The notes beneath the pieces are model-generated. The model saw nothing but the letters and a program-made list of their open reading frames with translations. It made no database searches and was not told where the DNA came from. 64,000 nucleotides of DNA from Manduca sexta (taxonomy: Eukaryota; Arthropoda; Insecta; Lepidoptera; Sphingidae), in assembly GCF_014839805.1 (NCBI RefSeq), contig NC_051116.1:4879556-4943555 (forward strand), in the 5' to 3' direction. Each line of letters begins with the position of its first letter. Position 1 is the first letter of the stretch. The position numbers and the translations under genes were made by a program. This document shows, piece after piece, positions 10,066 to 21,404 of the stretch.

Positions 10066-10243
10066 TAGGATATATATCTGCCCGGATAATAATCACCGTA
10101 TACAAGGTGTTAAAACCCGCCATAATGACCCAAAGAATACTTTGTAATTCAAAGTGTTGGTGTTTCTACTGTATATGAGCGGTCGTATCGCTTACCATCA
10201 AGCGAACGGCAAACTCGTCTCGTCATTCAAAGCAATAAAAAAG
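10066..10243 (+). repeat. LT2-LT1 chimeric repeat
   Basis: Bases 10066-10137 are the 5' part of LT2 (TAGGATATATATCTGCCCGG to TTAAAACCCGCCATAATG). From about 10138 it becomes the 3' part of LT1 (GAATACTTTGTAATTCAAAG to CGAACGGCAAACTCGTCTCG with an A-rich tail). The switch is abrupt and in the same orientation. Confidence 0.7.
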
Positions 10244-10249
10244 GTGAAC

Positions 10250-10470
10250 AACCGCATTTTACAAAACACTAAACTCACATTCAAAAACAGTTTTAAAAGA
10301 ACTATATTCTGTCTACGTCTCGGAAGTAATGTTTCTGTCATTTCCGTCGCTAACTCGACAAAAATGCCATTCTTTGGCCCGCATCGGGATGCGAGACGGG
10401 TGCGCAGCGCGGCGTGCCTTCTGTTCAACTGGGTATGTAAAATTGCGAACTATTTCGTGGCATCGGAATA
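10250..10470 (+). other. Relatively GC-rich block, possible exon or promoter fragment
   Basis: A CG-rich patch (GCATCGGGATGCGAGACGGG, GTGCGCAGCGCGGCGTGCC) lies inside an open frame (10154-10471) that starts in the repeat. A GTATGTAA donor-like site follows at 10432. Nothing identifies a product and I would not call a gene. Confidence 0.2.
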
Positions 10471-10479
10471 GTCTTGTCA

Positions 10480-11130
10480 TTTGGCATGCGGTTTTGTGAC
10501 GTTAATTGGTATTTTAGTATGTACGTGGCTTTGAAAAGAACGTGTCTTGGTATTTATTGTTGGTACTGCATATATAATTCTAATGCAATAAAATAATATA
10601 CATTATTTATCACGTAGGTGAACAAAGAGTCACTTATGATACGTCAAAACAATTTATAAGAATAATTGTATAAATCTAAATAACAATTATAATCACTTAT
10701 ATAACGGACATTTTAAGTTAGGGATAAAATTAATAAGAAACGCATAAGGTAAATCAAAGTAGCTAGCTCGGTTGGCAGGTAGGGGGAAATAAAAGTATAA
10801 CGCATCACGATCCTCACTGGTGAGGACATGAGCCCTAGCCTAGCTAACCCACTAGCCTTTCACTAGCTATTTAAGTAATGGCTACCCGAACGTAATAATA
10901 TATAAATAATCGACTGATATGTTTGGTTGTTTTTTCCGGAACCAAGTTAGATCATGTCGCTAGACAGCTATGGGGTCCTGGTTAGTAAAATCTCAATTAA
11001 AATCTAACTTTGTCCAAGAATTTAATCAGTGAGCTGTTATTTGGCGTTTTAATATTAAATAAAGACGCTACTATTCAAATATTGTAAAAATATAAATATA
11101 ATCATTGTTATTAGAACTATAATATACCGT
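10480..11130. other. No feature recognised
   Basis: AT-rich. The phrase AAGCTAGCTCGG/GGCTGGCAG near 10760 has a partner near 14200 (GAAGCTAGCTCGGGCTGGCA), together with upstream similarity (ATCACGTAG...GAACA). This suggests a low-copy repeat of unknown type. Confidence 0.35.
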
Positions 11131-11131
11131 T

Positions 11132-11310
11132 AAAATAAAACCGGATTCCATCGTGGTTATTTATATTATAATTTTCTCCTGACGTTTCGAAGAATTTGCA
11201 AGGTCACGGCGCGGACTGAAGTGTTGGTCGTCCGCAAATCAAAGTTACTTATCTACCTACATTTTAAAACTATACAAAATTTTAATCCCCTATTGACCGC
11301 TCATGCGTGG
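11132..11310 (+). repeat. HPR repeat, forward
   Basis: It contains TTCTCCTGACGTTTCGAAGA, GGTCACGG, GACTGAAGTGTTGGTCGTCC and ATCTACCTACATTTTA in family order. The stem side of the hairpin is altered here (AATTTGCAAGG). Confidence 0.6.
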
Positions 11311-11319
11311 AAAACTAAT

Positions 11320-12120
11320 TATAAATTGAGAAGTATTGTATTCGTTTTAAAAGCAATAATAATACATTAAATTATTAATCCCACCTATTTTTATCGATTA
11401 CTTGTAGTTCTATAAATTCTGCATAGCTTGATGCCTAGCGTCATGAAAATCACAAGTATTTTAAATATTTTATTTTATTTAGTGACTTTTATCTAAAGCA
11501 GAGGGTCTACTTCGAAAAACGAACGTCAGTCCGAAATGAAGAAACGATGAATTTCGGGTATAACTTTACTACCAAAATACTTTGGATGCGTCACCGTTTT
11601 GTAGCTTGCCTTAGTGGCAGGATCAATTTCTCTATTTGTTTTGGAAAAAACAGTGGAACTTTATCCTCGCAGATAGTTTTAAAAAGGAATGGTATAAGTT
11701 CTTACAGATTCCATGTCTGAATATTGCGATGAACGGATCGGATCCGTCGTCGAATCCGTCATCGGATCCGTAACACTTCGTAGTAACAAAACGTGCGATC
11801 CGAAATTACGGATTTCGTTTCTCGAAGTAGACCTTCTGGAATGTCGATCCCATCGTATTCTAAACCATACAAGATCACATTATCCACCAGCCTAAAATGA
11901 ACCTTACACATATTTCACAAACCCCACAATCCTAAAATCTCGTTTAAACCGCCTAGACTCCCTGCCAAGGAATGGCTTATACATGTAGTTCCCTTTAAAC
12001 CAACTCTAAATTTTAGTTAGTCTTGTTTAATGGTTGTATGCGTGTTGTGAATGCTAGATGTGGCTTTGTATTTGTTCATATTGGCTTCTGGATATAGTGG
12101 TAGAAAAAAGTGAGCAGAAA
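11320..12120. other. No gene recognised; small 12-bp periodic patch
   Basis: At 11736-11771 three 12-base units resembling CGGATCCGTCGT follow one another inside a 60-codon open frame (11713-11895). The rest is AT-rich unique sequence without a supportable feature. Confidence 0.35.
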
Positions 12121-12127
12121 ACCTCAA

Positions 12128-12212
12128 TAATACTTGCCCAACCAGGGGATCGAACTTGAGACCTCAGCACTGCAGTCGTGCCGTAATAAAACTACGCCAT
12201 CAAGACGGTATC
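12128..12212 (-). repeat. SINE head fragment
   Basis: On the minus strand: GATGGCGTAGTTTTATTACG, GCTGAGGTCTCAAGTTCGAT and CCCCTGGTTGGGCAA. This is a tRNA-like head of the SINE-A/SINE-B type without the body. Confidence 0.5.
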
Positions 12213-12221
12213 TATACTTTT

Positions 12222-12520
12222 GCTAGGTCTTTCACATGTGAAAGTCCGCCTGGTTATATACCACCGCAATGTCTATTTCTGCCGCCAAGCAGCAGTATAT
12301 AGAAACTATTGTGTTCCGGTTTGAAGAAAATTGTAGTTAGTGTAACTAGACATATTAATAATACTTAACATCTCATGTCTCAAGATGACAAGCACAGTGA
12401 AATACCAAACAATACTTTGTAATTCAAGGTGCTGGATAGTGTTTCTACTATTTATGGGCGGTCGTATCGCTTACCACCAGGCGAACGGCAAGCTCGTCTC
12501 CTCATTCAAAGCAAAAAAAC
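12222..12520 (+). repeat. LT1 repeat, full-length form
   Basis: It begins at the hairpin TCTTTCACATGTGAAAG, which is base-paired although its sequence differs from the usual CTCTCATATGTGAGAG. It ends GGCGAACGGCAAGCTCGTCT and an A run. Confidence 0.75.
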
Positions 12521-12850
12521 AGTCAGTCGACATTATGTGAACTACATAGTAAAATAGATAGCATCTCTTCCAGGACATCTAACCTCTTGTCCACGCTTGA
12601 TAATGTAAGCGTCTGGGTTGTTTAAGTGTAAAGGAAAAGTTTCTTTTCTCACAACACTTCGGATGTTGGATAACACGAGGCGGGTATAAAGTACCTTAGC
12701 GTGTTAACCCTTAAATTAACTGAGGGAATACATCTACTAGAATAAATGTCTAGTGTTGCAAAGGAATCTGTTGAAGGTTATTTGAACATCGATGCCTAAA
12801 CGCCGGTAGCGAAGGATAGGGATGTATCTAATGCATCTATAATAATATTT

Positions 12851-13051
12851 AATTTTAACGGTGAAGGTAACACATCATGAGGAAACCTGCATTCCTGAGA
12901 TATTCTCTATTAGGAATTTTCGAGGGTGTGTGAAGTCTACCAACCCGCACTAGGCCAGCGTGGTGGACTAAGGCCTATTCCCTCTCAGTAGTAGAGGAGG
13001 CCCGTGCCCAAAAGTTGGATAGTACAATATAATACAGGGGTGATATTATTA
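12851..13051 (+). repeat. SINE-C copy, 5' truncated
   Basis: Body and tail only: TTTTAACGGTGAAGG, GAGGAAACCTGCATTCC, GTGTGTGAAGTCTACCAACC, GCCAGCGTGGTGGACTAAGG, TCAGTAGTAGAGGAGGCCCG and the TATAATACAGGG tail. Confidence 0.75.
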
Positions 13052-13104
13052 CATCTATAAAAGAACCTGATTTTAATTTAGGGGCCTATCGCTATATCAT
13101 GATA

Positions 13105-13400
13105 GTACAAGTACAATATTAAGCTTCGAACCAAAATATTTTTTTTTTTAATTTACTATATGATAGTTCTCTCAAATGCAAGAATCCGTCTATGCATGTG
13201 CACGGTAAAATGACCCCAATGTACCTGATAGTAAGTGGGGTCCAATAAAATGTCGCGTTATATTATGATAACACCGGCACATTATTATACTTCCAACCAA
13301 AATTTTAATTTTTAATATTGACTATATGGTAGCTTTCTGAATTGCAAGAATCCGTCTTTTTATACACGTTCATAGCAAAGCGATCTTACTGCACCTGATG
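13105..13400 (-). repeat. Two diverged direct repeats of about 166 bp containing LT2 pieces
   Basis: CGAACCAAAATATT...CTATATGATAGTT...GCAAGAATCCGTCTATG recurs as CCAACCAAAATTTT...CTATATGGTAGCT...GCAAGAATCCGTCTTTT about 166 bases later. Each is followed by the minus-strand LT2 3' end (AGTGGGGTCCAATAAAATGT in the first). Confidence 0.5.
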
Positions 13401-13877
13401 CCAAGTGGAATGGTGTTCAACAGACTGACTGACGGGAGATGATTACCCCTCGACAGTTGACACAATTATGCCGTCTGTCAGAACCGAATATTTATTTATT
13501 TATTTTTATTTTTCTCACACACAGTCATTACAGAACTATTCCAATGCGACAATGTGGGGTAACTATCATTAATTTAAAATTAAAAAAAAAAAAACAATAA
13601 AGTATAAAACAAAAACAAAACAATCATAAACATATTAAAAACATTGAACAAAATAAAACATAAAATTATTAAATACTAATTATTATGTGTAACAGAGAAT
13701 AAATAACAAAATCTTAGCCAATTCACTCCACTTACATGCCAAAATATCTGTTTTGGCATACACAGGCTGATCCTGGAACGCGACACTTACCTGAGCCACT
13801 ATGGCGGGATTTGACACCTTGTGTACGGTGGTCGCTATCCGGGCGGATATAAAATATATCCTACCAACAGCAGTCTC
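13385..13877 (-). repeat. LT2 repeat split by an A-rich insertion
   Basis: The LT2 3' half lies at 13385-13482 (CGGCATAATTGTGTCAACTG on the minus strand). The 5' half lies at 13765-13877 (ATATATTTTATATCCGCCCG). Between them about 280 bp of A-rich sequence with poly-A and poly-T tracts has inserted. Confidence 0.65.
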
Positions 13878-13879
13878 GT

Positions 13880-15285
13880 TCAGTTGTTTGTAATATTAAC
13901 TTCGGATGCCGTTGGAACTGTTTACTGACAAACGTGATGCTTAGACGAGCTTCATCTTCATGTCGCCAATGAATTGTGTAAAAAAGTTATTTGACTAATT
14001 TAAATCTTTTGCACAGCTCCCACATATGTTCCGACACCTTCTATAAATAAAATCCTTTATTCATCACGTAGCCGAACATAGTTGCACTTATGATAAGTCA
14101 AGGTACATAAGAATATTGAATTATTAAAGTCGCTTATACAAACTAGAGATAATTTATATTGGACCTAAAATAAATTAAAGTCTAAGAAATAAACAACGAA
14201 GCTAGCTCGGGCTGGCAGAAAAGAAGAAATAAAATGAGACGTTTGTAGACTTTTTTTTGTTATGTATAACAATTATTTCAACGCTATAAATTTTCATGTG
14301 AGGAATATGCAACCAAAGTATATGCAACGTCTATATTGTTAGCATAATTGAATTTAGTTTTTAATTATGTTTGATGAGGTACTGTGACATTATTATGAAA
14401 CGTGACTGAGTTAAATATGCTAATCCTAGACTAATTCAAAAACTAGTTAAAACACGTGCTTACAGGCTTTAAACATTTAACTAGGTCATGTTTAAATACT
14501 AAAGTTTACGACCATTTTTACTTCAAGCAATATTTCGCACAAGCGTATAAAATCCACATCGTTCTTGAAATGACTTACAGTTCCATTAATTTCATAACTG
14601 CAATTACGGGAATAAAGGCGAAAATCCCGTGCGCCCATCTAATTGTTTTATCAAATTTAACATTGCACTCAGTCGGTGAATTCACGCGAAATAACACTTT
14701 ATAGCAACGGTTGTCCATTACTACATTTTATAGGGTTATGCTCTCCTAGTGGGTATAATGCAAATTAATGCGCCGTATGAGACGCTCCGCTATTCTAGGG
14801 TTAGCACGAGGCTAGATATTACAATAAAGATAATTAACTTAATTTTGCTAGATACAATGTCTAACAATTTAGATATTAACTTATAGATAGAAGAAAGAAA
14901 AAATATATATTTTATTTGGTTTTAGTATGATAAGACAAATCAAATGAGAAACAAATTAAAATTAAATTAATACAAGAGAATAAAAAAAATAGAAACAAAC
15001 TAGAACCAAAATGGATCCAGCACATCTTAATGCTACAGCGTGAAATGAAGCGCTGATTCTCAGTTTAACCTAATACGGATTCCAGCTGTTATTATCTATG
15101 ATAATGCTACTTTAAGCTGAGTTTTTTTGATAAAAATATCTATTTGTTCAGACTTATAATGAATGAAAATATCATATATAGTATATTCATTGCATCCGAA
15201 GTGTAGTGAAATAATGTAAAAAAATTAAATCTATATTCTGCAACATCGATCATTACTTTCAATGACGCCTCTATCATGAATCTAT
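13880..15285. other. No feature recognised
   Basis: AT-rich. The open frame at 14456-14704 (+, 82 codons) and that at 15140-15355 (-) have no recognisable motif. The stretch near 14045-14230 resembles 10600-10790 in places. Confidence 0.35.
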
Positions 15286-15289
15286 CATT

Positions 15290-15533
15290 TGCTGGTGGTA
15301 TATATTTTATATCCGCCTGGATAGTGACAACCGTACAAGGTGTGAAAACCCGCACTAGCGGCCCACGTATATGTGTCGCGTTCCGGGATCAGCCTGTATA
15401 TATCCGGTTCACACAGCCCGCATAGTTGTGTTGACTGCCGAGGGATAATCTCTAGTCAGTGGACATTCTATTGGACCCCTACTTACTTTCAGGCTCAGTA
15501 GGGATACTTTGCCTTGCTCGTATAAAAAAGAAA
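15290..15533 (+). repeat. LT2 repeat, near full length
   Basis: It starts GCTGGTGGTATATATTTTAT. It passes through CCGCCTGGATAGTGACAACC, GTGTCGCGTTCCGGGATCAG and CCCCTACTTACTTTCAGG and ends GCCTTGCTCGTATAAAAAAG, a family-typical A-rich end. Confidence 0.8.
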
Positions 15534-15539
15534 ACAATT

Positions 15540-16030
15540 TAAAACTATCCTTAATACATTTTATTACCTACACATATTTTCTTACAAATATTTTCTTTTG
15601 TTCAAGCAATCTTCACCTTAAGTATCATCATTAATTACTTTGTATAGTATTAACCATTTCAAACAGAGACTACAGGCAATGCTAATTCGCAAACAGACAA
15701 CCCTGCCCACCAGTATCAGCTCTAAGCTCTGTAGACCGCTCAGTGTACCACTACCCTTATACGCGATCCAATTAAGCCTAGACGAGGCTATGCAAATTCG
15801 TCTAACCCGGCTCACTTTTACTTGTTAAGAACTCAGCTCAATTCGGTACGTTCAATTTTGATTTGGATATTCTCGGGGCAATCTCTTAGCGGCTCTGCGC
15901 TCCTGGTACTATTTCATTTTGATTCCTAGATACTGTATTAATAAATAAAGTAATAAAAAAATATATCTAGATTTTTTTTATTATGGATTACACAGCAAAA
16001 TAATCCTTATTATATTGTTGCTAATTCACA
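15540..16030. other. No feature recognised
   Basis: Overlapping open frames on both strands at 15618-15828 show no domain features. The sequence is otherwise AT-rich. Confidence 0.35.
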
Positions 16031-16031
16031 A

Positions 16032-16335
16032 TAGATTTTTTTTATTACTTTGAATGCCAAAACGAGCTTGCCGTTCATCTGATAGTAAGCAATATAACCG
16101 CCCATAAACAGTAGAAACACAATCCAACACCTTGAATTACCGTATTGTTTGGTATTCCACAGCGCTCGCCATCCTGAGACATTAGATGTTAAGTCTTATT
16201 ATGTCCAGTAGTTACAATGGCTACAATGTTCTTCAAACCGGAATATAAGTGATTAAACACTGCTGCTTGGCGGCAGAAGTAGACATGGCGATGGTACCTA
16301 CCCAGGCAGACTCTCACATATGAGACACCAGTAAA
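16032..16335 (-). repeat. LT1 repeat, full-length form
   Basis: The minus-strand order is complete: hairpin GTCTCATATGTGAGAG, GGTACCATCGCCATGTCTAC, GCCGCCAAGCAGCAGTGTTT, CTCAGGATGGCGAGCGC, and a 3' end AACGGCAAGCTCGTTTTGGC with an A-rich tail. Confidence 0.75.
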
Positions 16336-16339
16336 GTTA

Positions 16340-17088
16340 GTAGGCTCATGTTATTATTTCAGTAAGGAAACCTCTGTCCCACATTACGACAGTACATGGT
16401 TGATATTATAATAGCTTATAGCTGCCATTATTAATAATTGAGAAGCCTTGTAACATCACAATTTGAATAGGCCTTTCGTATAACGTTAAGTGGATTTCTA
16501 TAACAAATGATTCGTCTTTCATCGATAAATAGTCTAAAACCCTTATAATTAATGAACCGGCAATCCTTTTACATCGGACCTTAATGAAGTAGATGGTTGG
16601 GACTCATGGGATGGTATTCAATCGAGCATGCGTGATGACTTTTTTGACAAGAACAAAGGATATTTATATTGTAATAATTTGCAGACTTTAAATGATGAAG
16701 AAAAGGGTATTTGACTATGTAAAATTTTATGCTATTTTAATATATAATACAAATAAGTACAAAAAATATAAAAATACTCCAGTGAAAATAGCATTAAAAT
16801 TCGTAAACAAATGAGGCAGTAATTCAAATTTCAAATATTGTTACGTGCGGGTTGGCGTGGAGTGTGGATATCGCTTCATCTCTTTCTTTCGCACGCATCG
16901 TAATGTCTGCTGATGTCACTTGTAAGTATTTCGTCTCTTTTCTGTTGTTACACACTTACTCCTACTATCTAACGTTAATGGCTTATAACTTGTGGATTTC
17001 CCATAAGATTTTAATGTTTTTTTCTGTTTTAGAATTTATACGACGTGTATATTTTATAAAAGTTATATAAAAAAAAGTCAAATACTCT
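16340..17088. other. No gene recognised
   Basis: The 16845-16930 part (GTGCGGGTTGGCGTGGAGTG, GCTGATGTCACTTGTAAGTA) is less AT-rich and ends at a good splice-donor match (TTGTAAGTA). Nothing else supports an exon. Confidence 0.3.
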
Positions 17089-17089
17089 A

Positions 17090-17417
17090 TAATAATAATA
17101 ATAATATCAGCCCTGTATTATATGCTTGCCCACTGCTGAGCACGGGCCTCCTCTACTACTGAGAGGGATTAGGCCTTAGTCCACCACGCTGGCCTAGTGC
17201 GGATTGGTAGACTTCACACACCTTCGAAATTCCTATAGAGAACTTCTCAGATGTTGCAGGTTTCCTCACGATGTTTTCCTTCACCGTTAAAGCGAACGAT
17301 AAATTCACAAAGAATACACACATGATTTTTTAGAAAAGTCAGAGGTGTGTGCCTTTGGGATTTGAACCTGCGGACATTCGTCTCGGCAGTCCGTTCTACA
17401 CCCAACTAGGCTATCGC
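17090..17417 (-). repeat. SINE-C copy, full length
   Basis: On the minus strand the tRNA-like head GCGATAGCCTAGTTGGGTGT, CGGACTGCCGAGACGAATGT and B box GGTTCAAATCC lead into the body and the TATAATACAGGGCTGATATT tail with ATT repeats. This is one of the two least decayed copies; the other is at 38932-39255. Confidence 0.85.
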
Positions 17418-17419
17418 TT

Positions 17420-18245
17420 ACTATGTACAAATACTCTATAATGTTGTTTTTGTTAGATATTTGAGGGTAGTTTAGTATTCATTCTAGATAACTGTATAAA
17501 TACGCGAGCGGCCGCATGTTCTATTTGCACCTAATATTTAATAACACCGGTGTTGTATTTAATAGTTTTAGTCGTTTAGTTAAATATTTTATAAGCTTGA
17601 AGGCAAGCCTAATTTATTGAGGATATTATTTCAATAAAACGAAATAAAATATTTTTTTGTAAAAACAAACACGTCCATTATATCTAAGTCCATGAAAAAA
17701 TCTGATTTATATATGTAAAGATCTTAAAACATTCTAGATTACTCTGTCTTCCGACATCTAAAGCTTAGCATACCACAAATTTTAAACTTGCCCAACAAAA
17801 ATGCTAGACAAAATCTCCTTCCATATCCCACTCAACCTTGGATACAGCTATTGGCAAGGATTGATTTACGCAGCCTCTAATTATCGAGAGGCGATTAAAA
17901 CCAATCCTCACTGAAACATCTTCGAGTAAACAAGCTTTAAAAACAATTGTTTGACTTCGTTTCCGAATTGGATTGCGGTTGCAAATATTTTCGTTCGCTT
18001 CCTCTCCTATTTACATTGTGTTTATTTCTGATTATTCAGTAATAGAATTAAATGTAACGATATTGAATTATTATTTTATATAGGGTCATATAGATATCGA
18101 GTTACTAAATTTATATGGAATTAATATTTTTATACATGGCCATCTAGATATGAAGTTACTTAATGAAACCACGGTCTTTTCTTAACCTTTGCTAATATCA
18201 TGTGTGTAAAACCATACAGGAAATAATTAAAATTTAGTAACGCTA
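17420..18245. other. No feature recognised
   Basis: AT-rich unique sequence. The two phrases around 18085-18160 (ATATAGATATCGAGTTACT and ATCTAGATATGAAGTTACT) form a short imperfect direct repeat. Confidence 0.35.
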
Positions 18246-18249
18246 TGTC

Positions 18250-18360
18250 AAGATGGCGGCGTTTGGATGCATAAAACAGCAGACCGGGCTCTGTGGCGTA
18301 TCTTGGCAGAAGCCTATGCCCAGCAGTGGACTGCATCTGATGATGATGAATGTCACGATG
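18250..18360 (+). mobile_element. RTE-type LINE, extreme 3' end of ORF2
   Basis: Translation gives LWRILAEAYAQQWT followed by a (GAT)n tail. This matches the C-terminal ending shared by RTE-clade LINEs (…W…EAYVQQWT then TGATGA repeats), as also seen at 40745-41020 and 44225-44380 here. It is 5' truncated as usual for LINEs and non-functional. Confidence 0.7.
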
Positions 18361-18605
18361 ACCCTGTATACAACTGTATGAGAGCAAGCTGCTTCCTTGG
18401 TGGTGACGATTACTCATAAACAACGGCTACCCATTTTTTTTGTAACTAAACACTGCGTCATTGTTGTATCGTCGTAGTGGACTTAAAAATTGAAGCTCAG
18501 CGAACGAATAATTATAATAACTACCATGCCATTCAAATCAGAATACAGTACAAGCCCTATCGCTTGGTGGCAGATATAGACATTCCTATAGAACCTACTC
18601 GACTT

Positions 18606-18985
18606 GACCACCTCAGTGGCGTAGTTGTAATTGTAAACGGTACGCGTACAACTGTCGCTGAGGTCCTTGGTTCGAATCTCGGGTCAGGCCAAAATAATTG
18701 TCACTGAGATTTTTAATATTAAAAAATATACAGTCGCAGCTCGGAGTTAACAAGTTAGCAGTCTGATTCCCTTGTGCCTTGGAAAGCACGTAAAGTCGTT
18801 AGTCCGTCGCATGATCTCTCCGGTCTTGTCGGATTGCCATCTCACCGGACTATGAGAGTGAAGGAAAAGAGAGTGCACCTGTGTATTGCGCACACACTTG
18901 CGCACTATAATATTTCCTGTATACTTGGCTGATCGCCGTTGAGATTGGCCGCTGTGACCGAAATTTGGATAGGAAGGAAACAGTC
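18606..18985 (+). repeat. SINE-B copy, near full length
   Basis: The head is CAGTGGCGTAGTTGTAATTG with B box GGTTCGAATCTCGGG. The body is TTGGAAAGCACGTAAAGTCG, TCACCGGACTATGAGAGTGA and GTGCACCTGTGTATTGCGCA. The 3' end is GCCGTTGAGATTGGCCGCTG. This is the best-preserved member of the family in the window. Confidence 0.85.
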
Positions 18986-18989
18986 ACCT

Positions 18990-19738
18990 ATTAGCTATTG
19001 AGACAGAATTATATATACGACCCTTCCTTCTATTACTTACCTAAAAGAACCTCAAGCATATTTTACTTCTATATTTCTCAATTTTAGCACCTGCCATCTC
19101 TCACTACAATTCAGAAGACCTCTTCACGTTTTATTTTTTATCAGATTACCCACAGACAAAACCGCCAGCCGTAGTCGCCACTACCACAAACCCAGTTTGA
19201 TAAGTATGCAAATTGAATTTATTTAAATAGTTAATACTGGATTTAGCGGGAAAAAACGGGAAATGCGAGATTCCCCGAGGCTTCTTTTGTCTACTTATCT
19301 GTTAAGCACCTTATCTCGGAATTTTACAGTCGGAAGCTATATCTTTAACTAGGTTTGAATTTACTGTAATTTTGTACATTATCAAGTCATAAAGAACTTA
19401 GTCTTTTGAGTTTATTTCTTGGATTGTGGAGATGATTTTGAATGGACCAGCGTTGCAGCCAGTCTCATTGGCTGGTTAGATTGGGGTGGTAACTTTGCCA
19501 CGTAGAAAAATATGTGTACTAATTTTGCTATTGAGTTTCGAAGGAAGTAAAATTATCGAACGGTTAAAACACTTTCATTATCACAGTACCTTTAATACCC
19601 ATTACTTTCTTCTTCAGCAACTTCAGATCAACAATTTGTTTCTCGTCAACAGGTTGAGTGTCTGCGTAATACCTTAGATATGTTGAAAGCATTCTCTCTA
19701 TGAATAAACAGCATTGAGTACGGGGCGTGTTCACACAA
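18990..19738. other. No feature recognised
   Basis: Unique AT-rich sequence. Small open frames at 19486-19677 (+) and 19564-19773 (-) have no supportable identity. Confidence 0.35.
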
Positions 19739-19741
19739 TTT

Positions 19742-20048
19742 ATATAATAGCCCTGTATACTGTACTGTCCCACTGCTGGGCACGGGCTTTCTCTACTACT
19801 GAGAGGGATTAGACTTCAGTCCACCACGTTAGCCTAGTGCGGGTTGATAGACTTCACATACCTTTAAAATTATTATGAAGAACTTCTTAGGTATGTATGT
19901 TTCTTCACGATGTTTTCCTTCATTGTAAAATCAAGCGATAATTCACAAAGAATACACACATAACTTTGAAAAAGTCAGAGGTGTGTGCCTTGGGATCTCA
20001 ACCTGCGGACATTTGTCTCGGCAGTACTTCCAACTAGACTATTGCCGC
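19742..20048 (-). repeat. SINE-C copy, diverged
   Basis: It has the same order as the copy at 17090-17417, with substitutions and a damaged head (GCGGCAATAGTCTAGTTGGA). Confidence 0.75.
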
Positions 20049-20049
20049 T

Positions 20050-20410
20050 TTTTTTAGCATACAGTTAGATTCACCCACTATCATGTAACGAAATGTACAT
20101 GGCAAAAATTATCGCACTAGTTACGTGGTAATAAGGGCGTGTTTGCATGTAAATAAATATGGCTTAATATAACATAATAAGCTTCAGGTGTCCACCGCTT
20201 GTAAACCAGGGCGTTCAATCAAAATGACACATAATCCATCAGGGCTACCCTAACGCCTCTCCTCAATTCATTATTACGGTTTGAATGAGCTTAAAACGGG
20301 GCAATTTCTCAAATATTATCATAATAGGTTTATAAAGGGTCTTTTTTACAAAATCAATGATGGAATATTTGACAATGAAGCATGAAAATTGATTTTTGAA
20401 ATTATATTAT
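20050..20410. other. No feature recognised
   Basis: AT-rich sequence without repeats of the families listed or convincing open frames. Confidence 0.35.
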
Positions 20411-20414
20411 GAGA

Positions 20415-20718
20415 TTTCTTTTTATTGCTTTGAATGGCGATACGAGCTTGTCGTTAGCCGTTAGTTGATGGTAAGCGATACGACTGTCCATCAACAAGAG
20501 AAACATCATCTTACACCTTGAATTACAACGTTTTGTTTGGTATTCCACTGCGCTCCCTAAACTGAGACATGAGATATTAAGTTTTATTATGCCAGGAGTT
20601 ACACTATAATGTTCTTCAAACCGGAACACAACATTGACTATAACTGCTGCGTGGCGGCAGAAATAGACATTACGGTGGTACCTACCTAGGCGGACTCTCA
20701 CATATGAGAGACCTACCA
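20415..20718 (-). repeat. LT1 repeat, full-length form
   Basis: On the minus strand it runs from the hairpin GGTCTCTCATATGTGAGAGT through ACCACCGTAATGTCTATTTC and CTCATGTCTCAGTTTAGG to an A-rich 3' end. The minus-strand open frame at 20402-20755 is a by-product of the repeat. Confidence 0.75.
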
Positions 20719-20724
20719 CAGGAA

Positions 20725-21170
20725 TGAACTTCTCAAAACAATAATAATAAAACAAAAACCTAATTGATTTTTTTTCATTGCAGTTTACCTTAAACTAATT
20801 TTGAGAAGAGCAATACTAAAGTTTCTTGGTCGCTCTTCTGTGGTCTTTCGAACTGCTAGAGTTAATATTGATGGAATCTAAATAATGTTTAACATTTCAC
20901 AGGTTCAAATACATTATTTCATTTCATTACTTATTTTACGGATTACTGAATACACGCAACAAATCAACTTACTGAAGGTTATTAGACAGTTTTAACTTAC
21001 TGATATGATCTATTTCTTACTATAAATATTTTGGGAAGCAACGCGATAAAATTGTCTTACAAATTAATCTACTCAGACGCTAGTTTAAGGTGGAATTCCT
21101 ACGATTTTATGTTCCTTAGTTGATTAGCCTTGGTGATTTTGGACATAAAATTATTTATTTATTAATAATG
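20725..21170. other. No feature recognised
   Basis: AT-rich sequence with no repeat family or gene that I can support. Confidence 0.35.
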
Positions 21171-21174
21171 ATTT

Positions 21175-21400
21175 CTTATGTTTACGCGAATGTTAGACAT
21201 TGAAATTAAACAAATTGTCGGATTCTAATGCGGTTTTAGTATTTTTTTTTTATTTTCTCCCGACCTTTCGAAGACTTTGCAGCCTTCATGGTCCTAGTCC
21301 CCCCCGTGACCATGAAGGCTGCAAAGTCTTCGAAACGTCGGGAAAAAATGAAAAAAATAAAAAAACTAAAACCGCGATAGAATCCGAAAATTAGTTTATT
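21175..21400. repeat. HPR repeat as a long palindrome
   Basis: Arms at 21218-21293 and 21308-21387 are inverted copies of one another, with few differences, around a C-rich centre (21294-21307). The left arm is the forward family sequence (GGATTCTAATGCGGTTTTAG to GCAGCCTTCATGGTC). The right arm returns it in reverse (GACCATGAAGGCTGCAAAGT to ACCGCGATAGAATCCGA). The open frame at 21200-21394 simply reads through the palindrome. Confidence 0.85.
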
Positions 21401-21404
21401 TATT

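Noticed and set aside
10154..10471. 105-codon plus-strand frame as a gene
   Set aside because: It begins inside the LT2-LT1 chimeric repeat and reads into unique sequence; no motif or homology that I can support.
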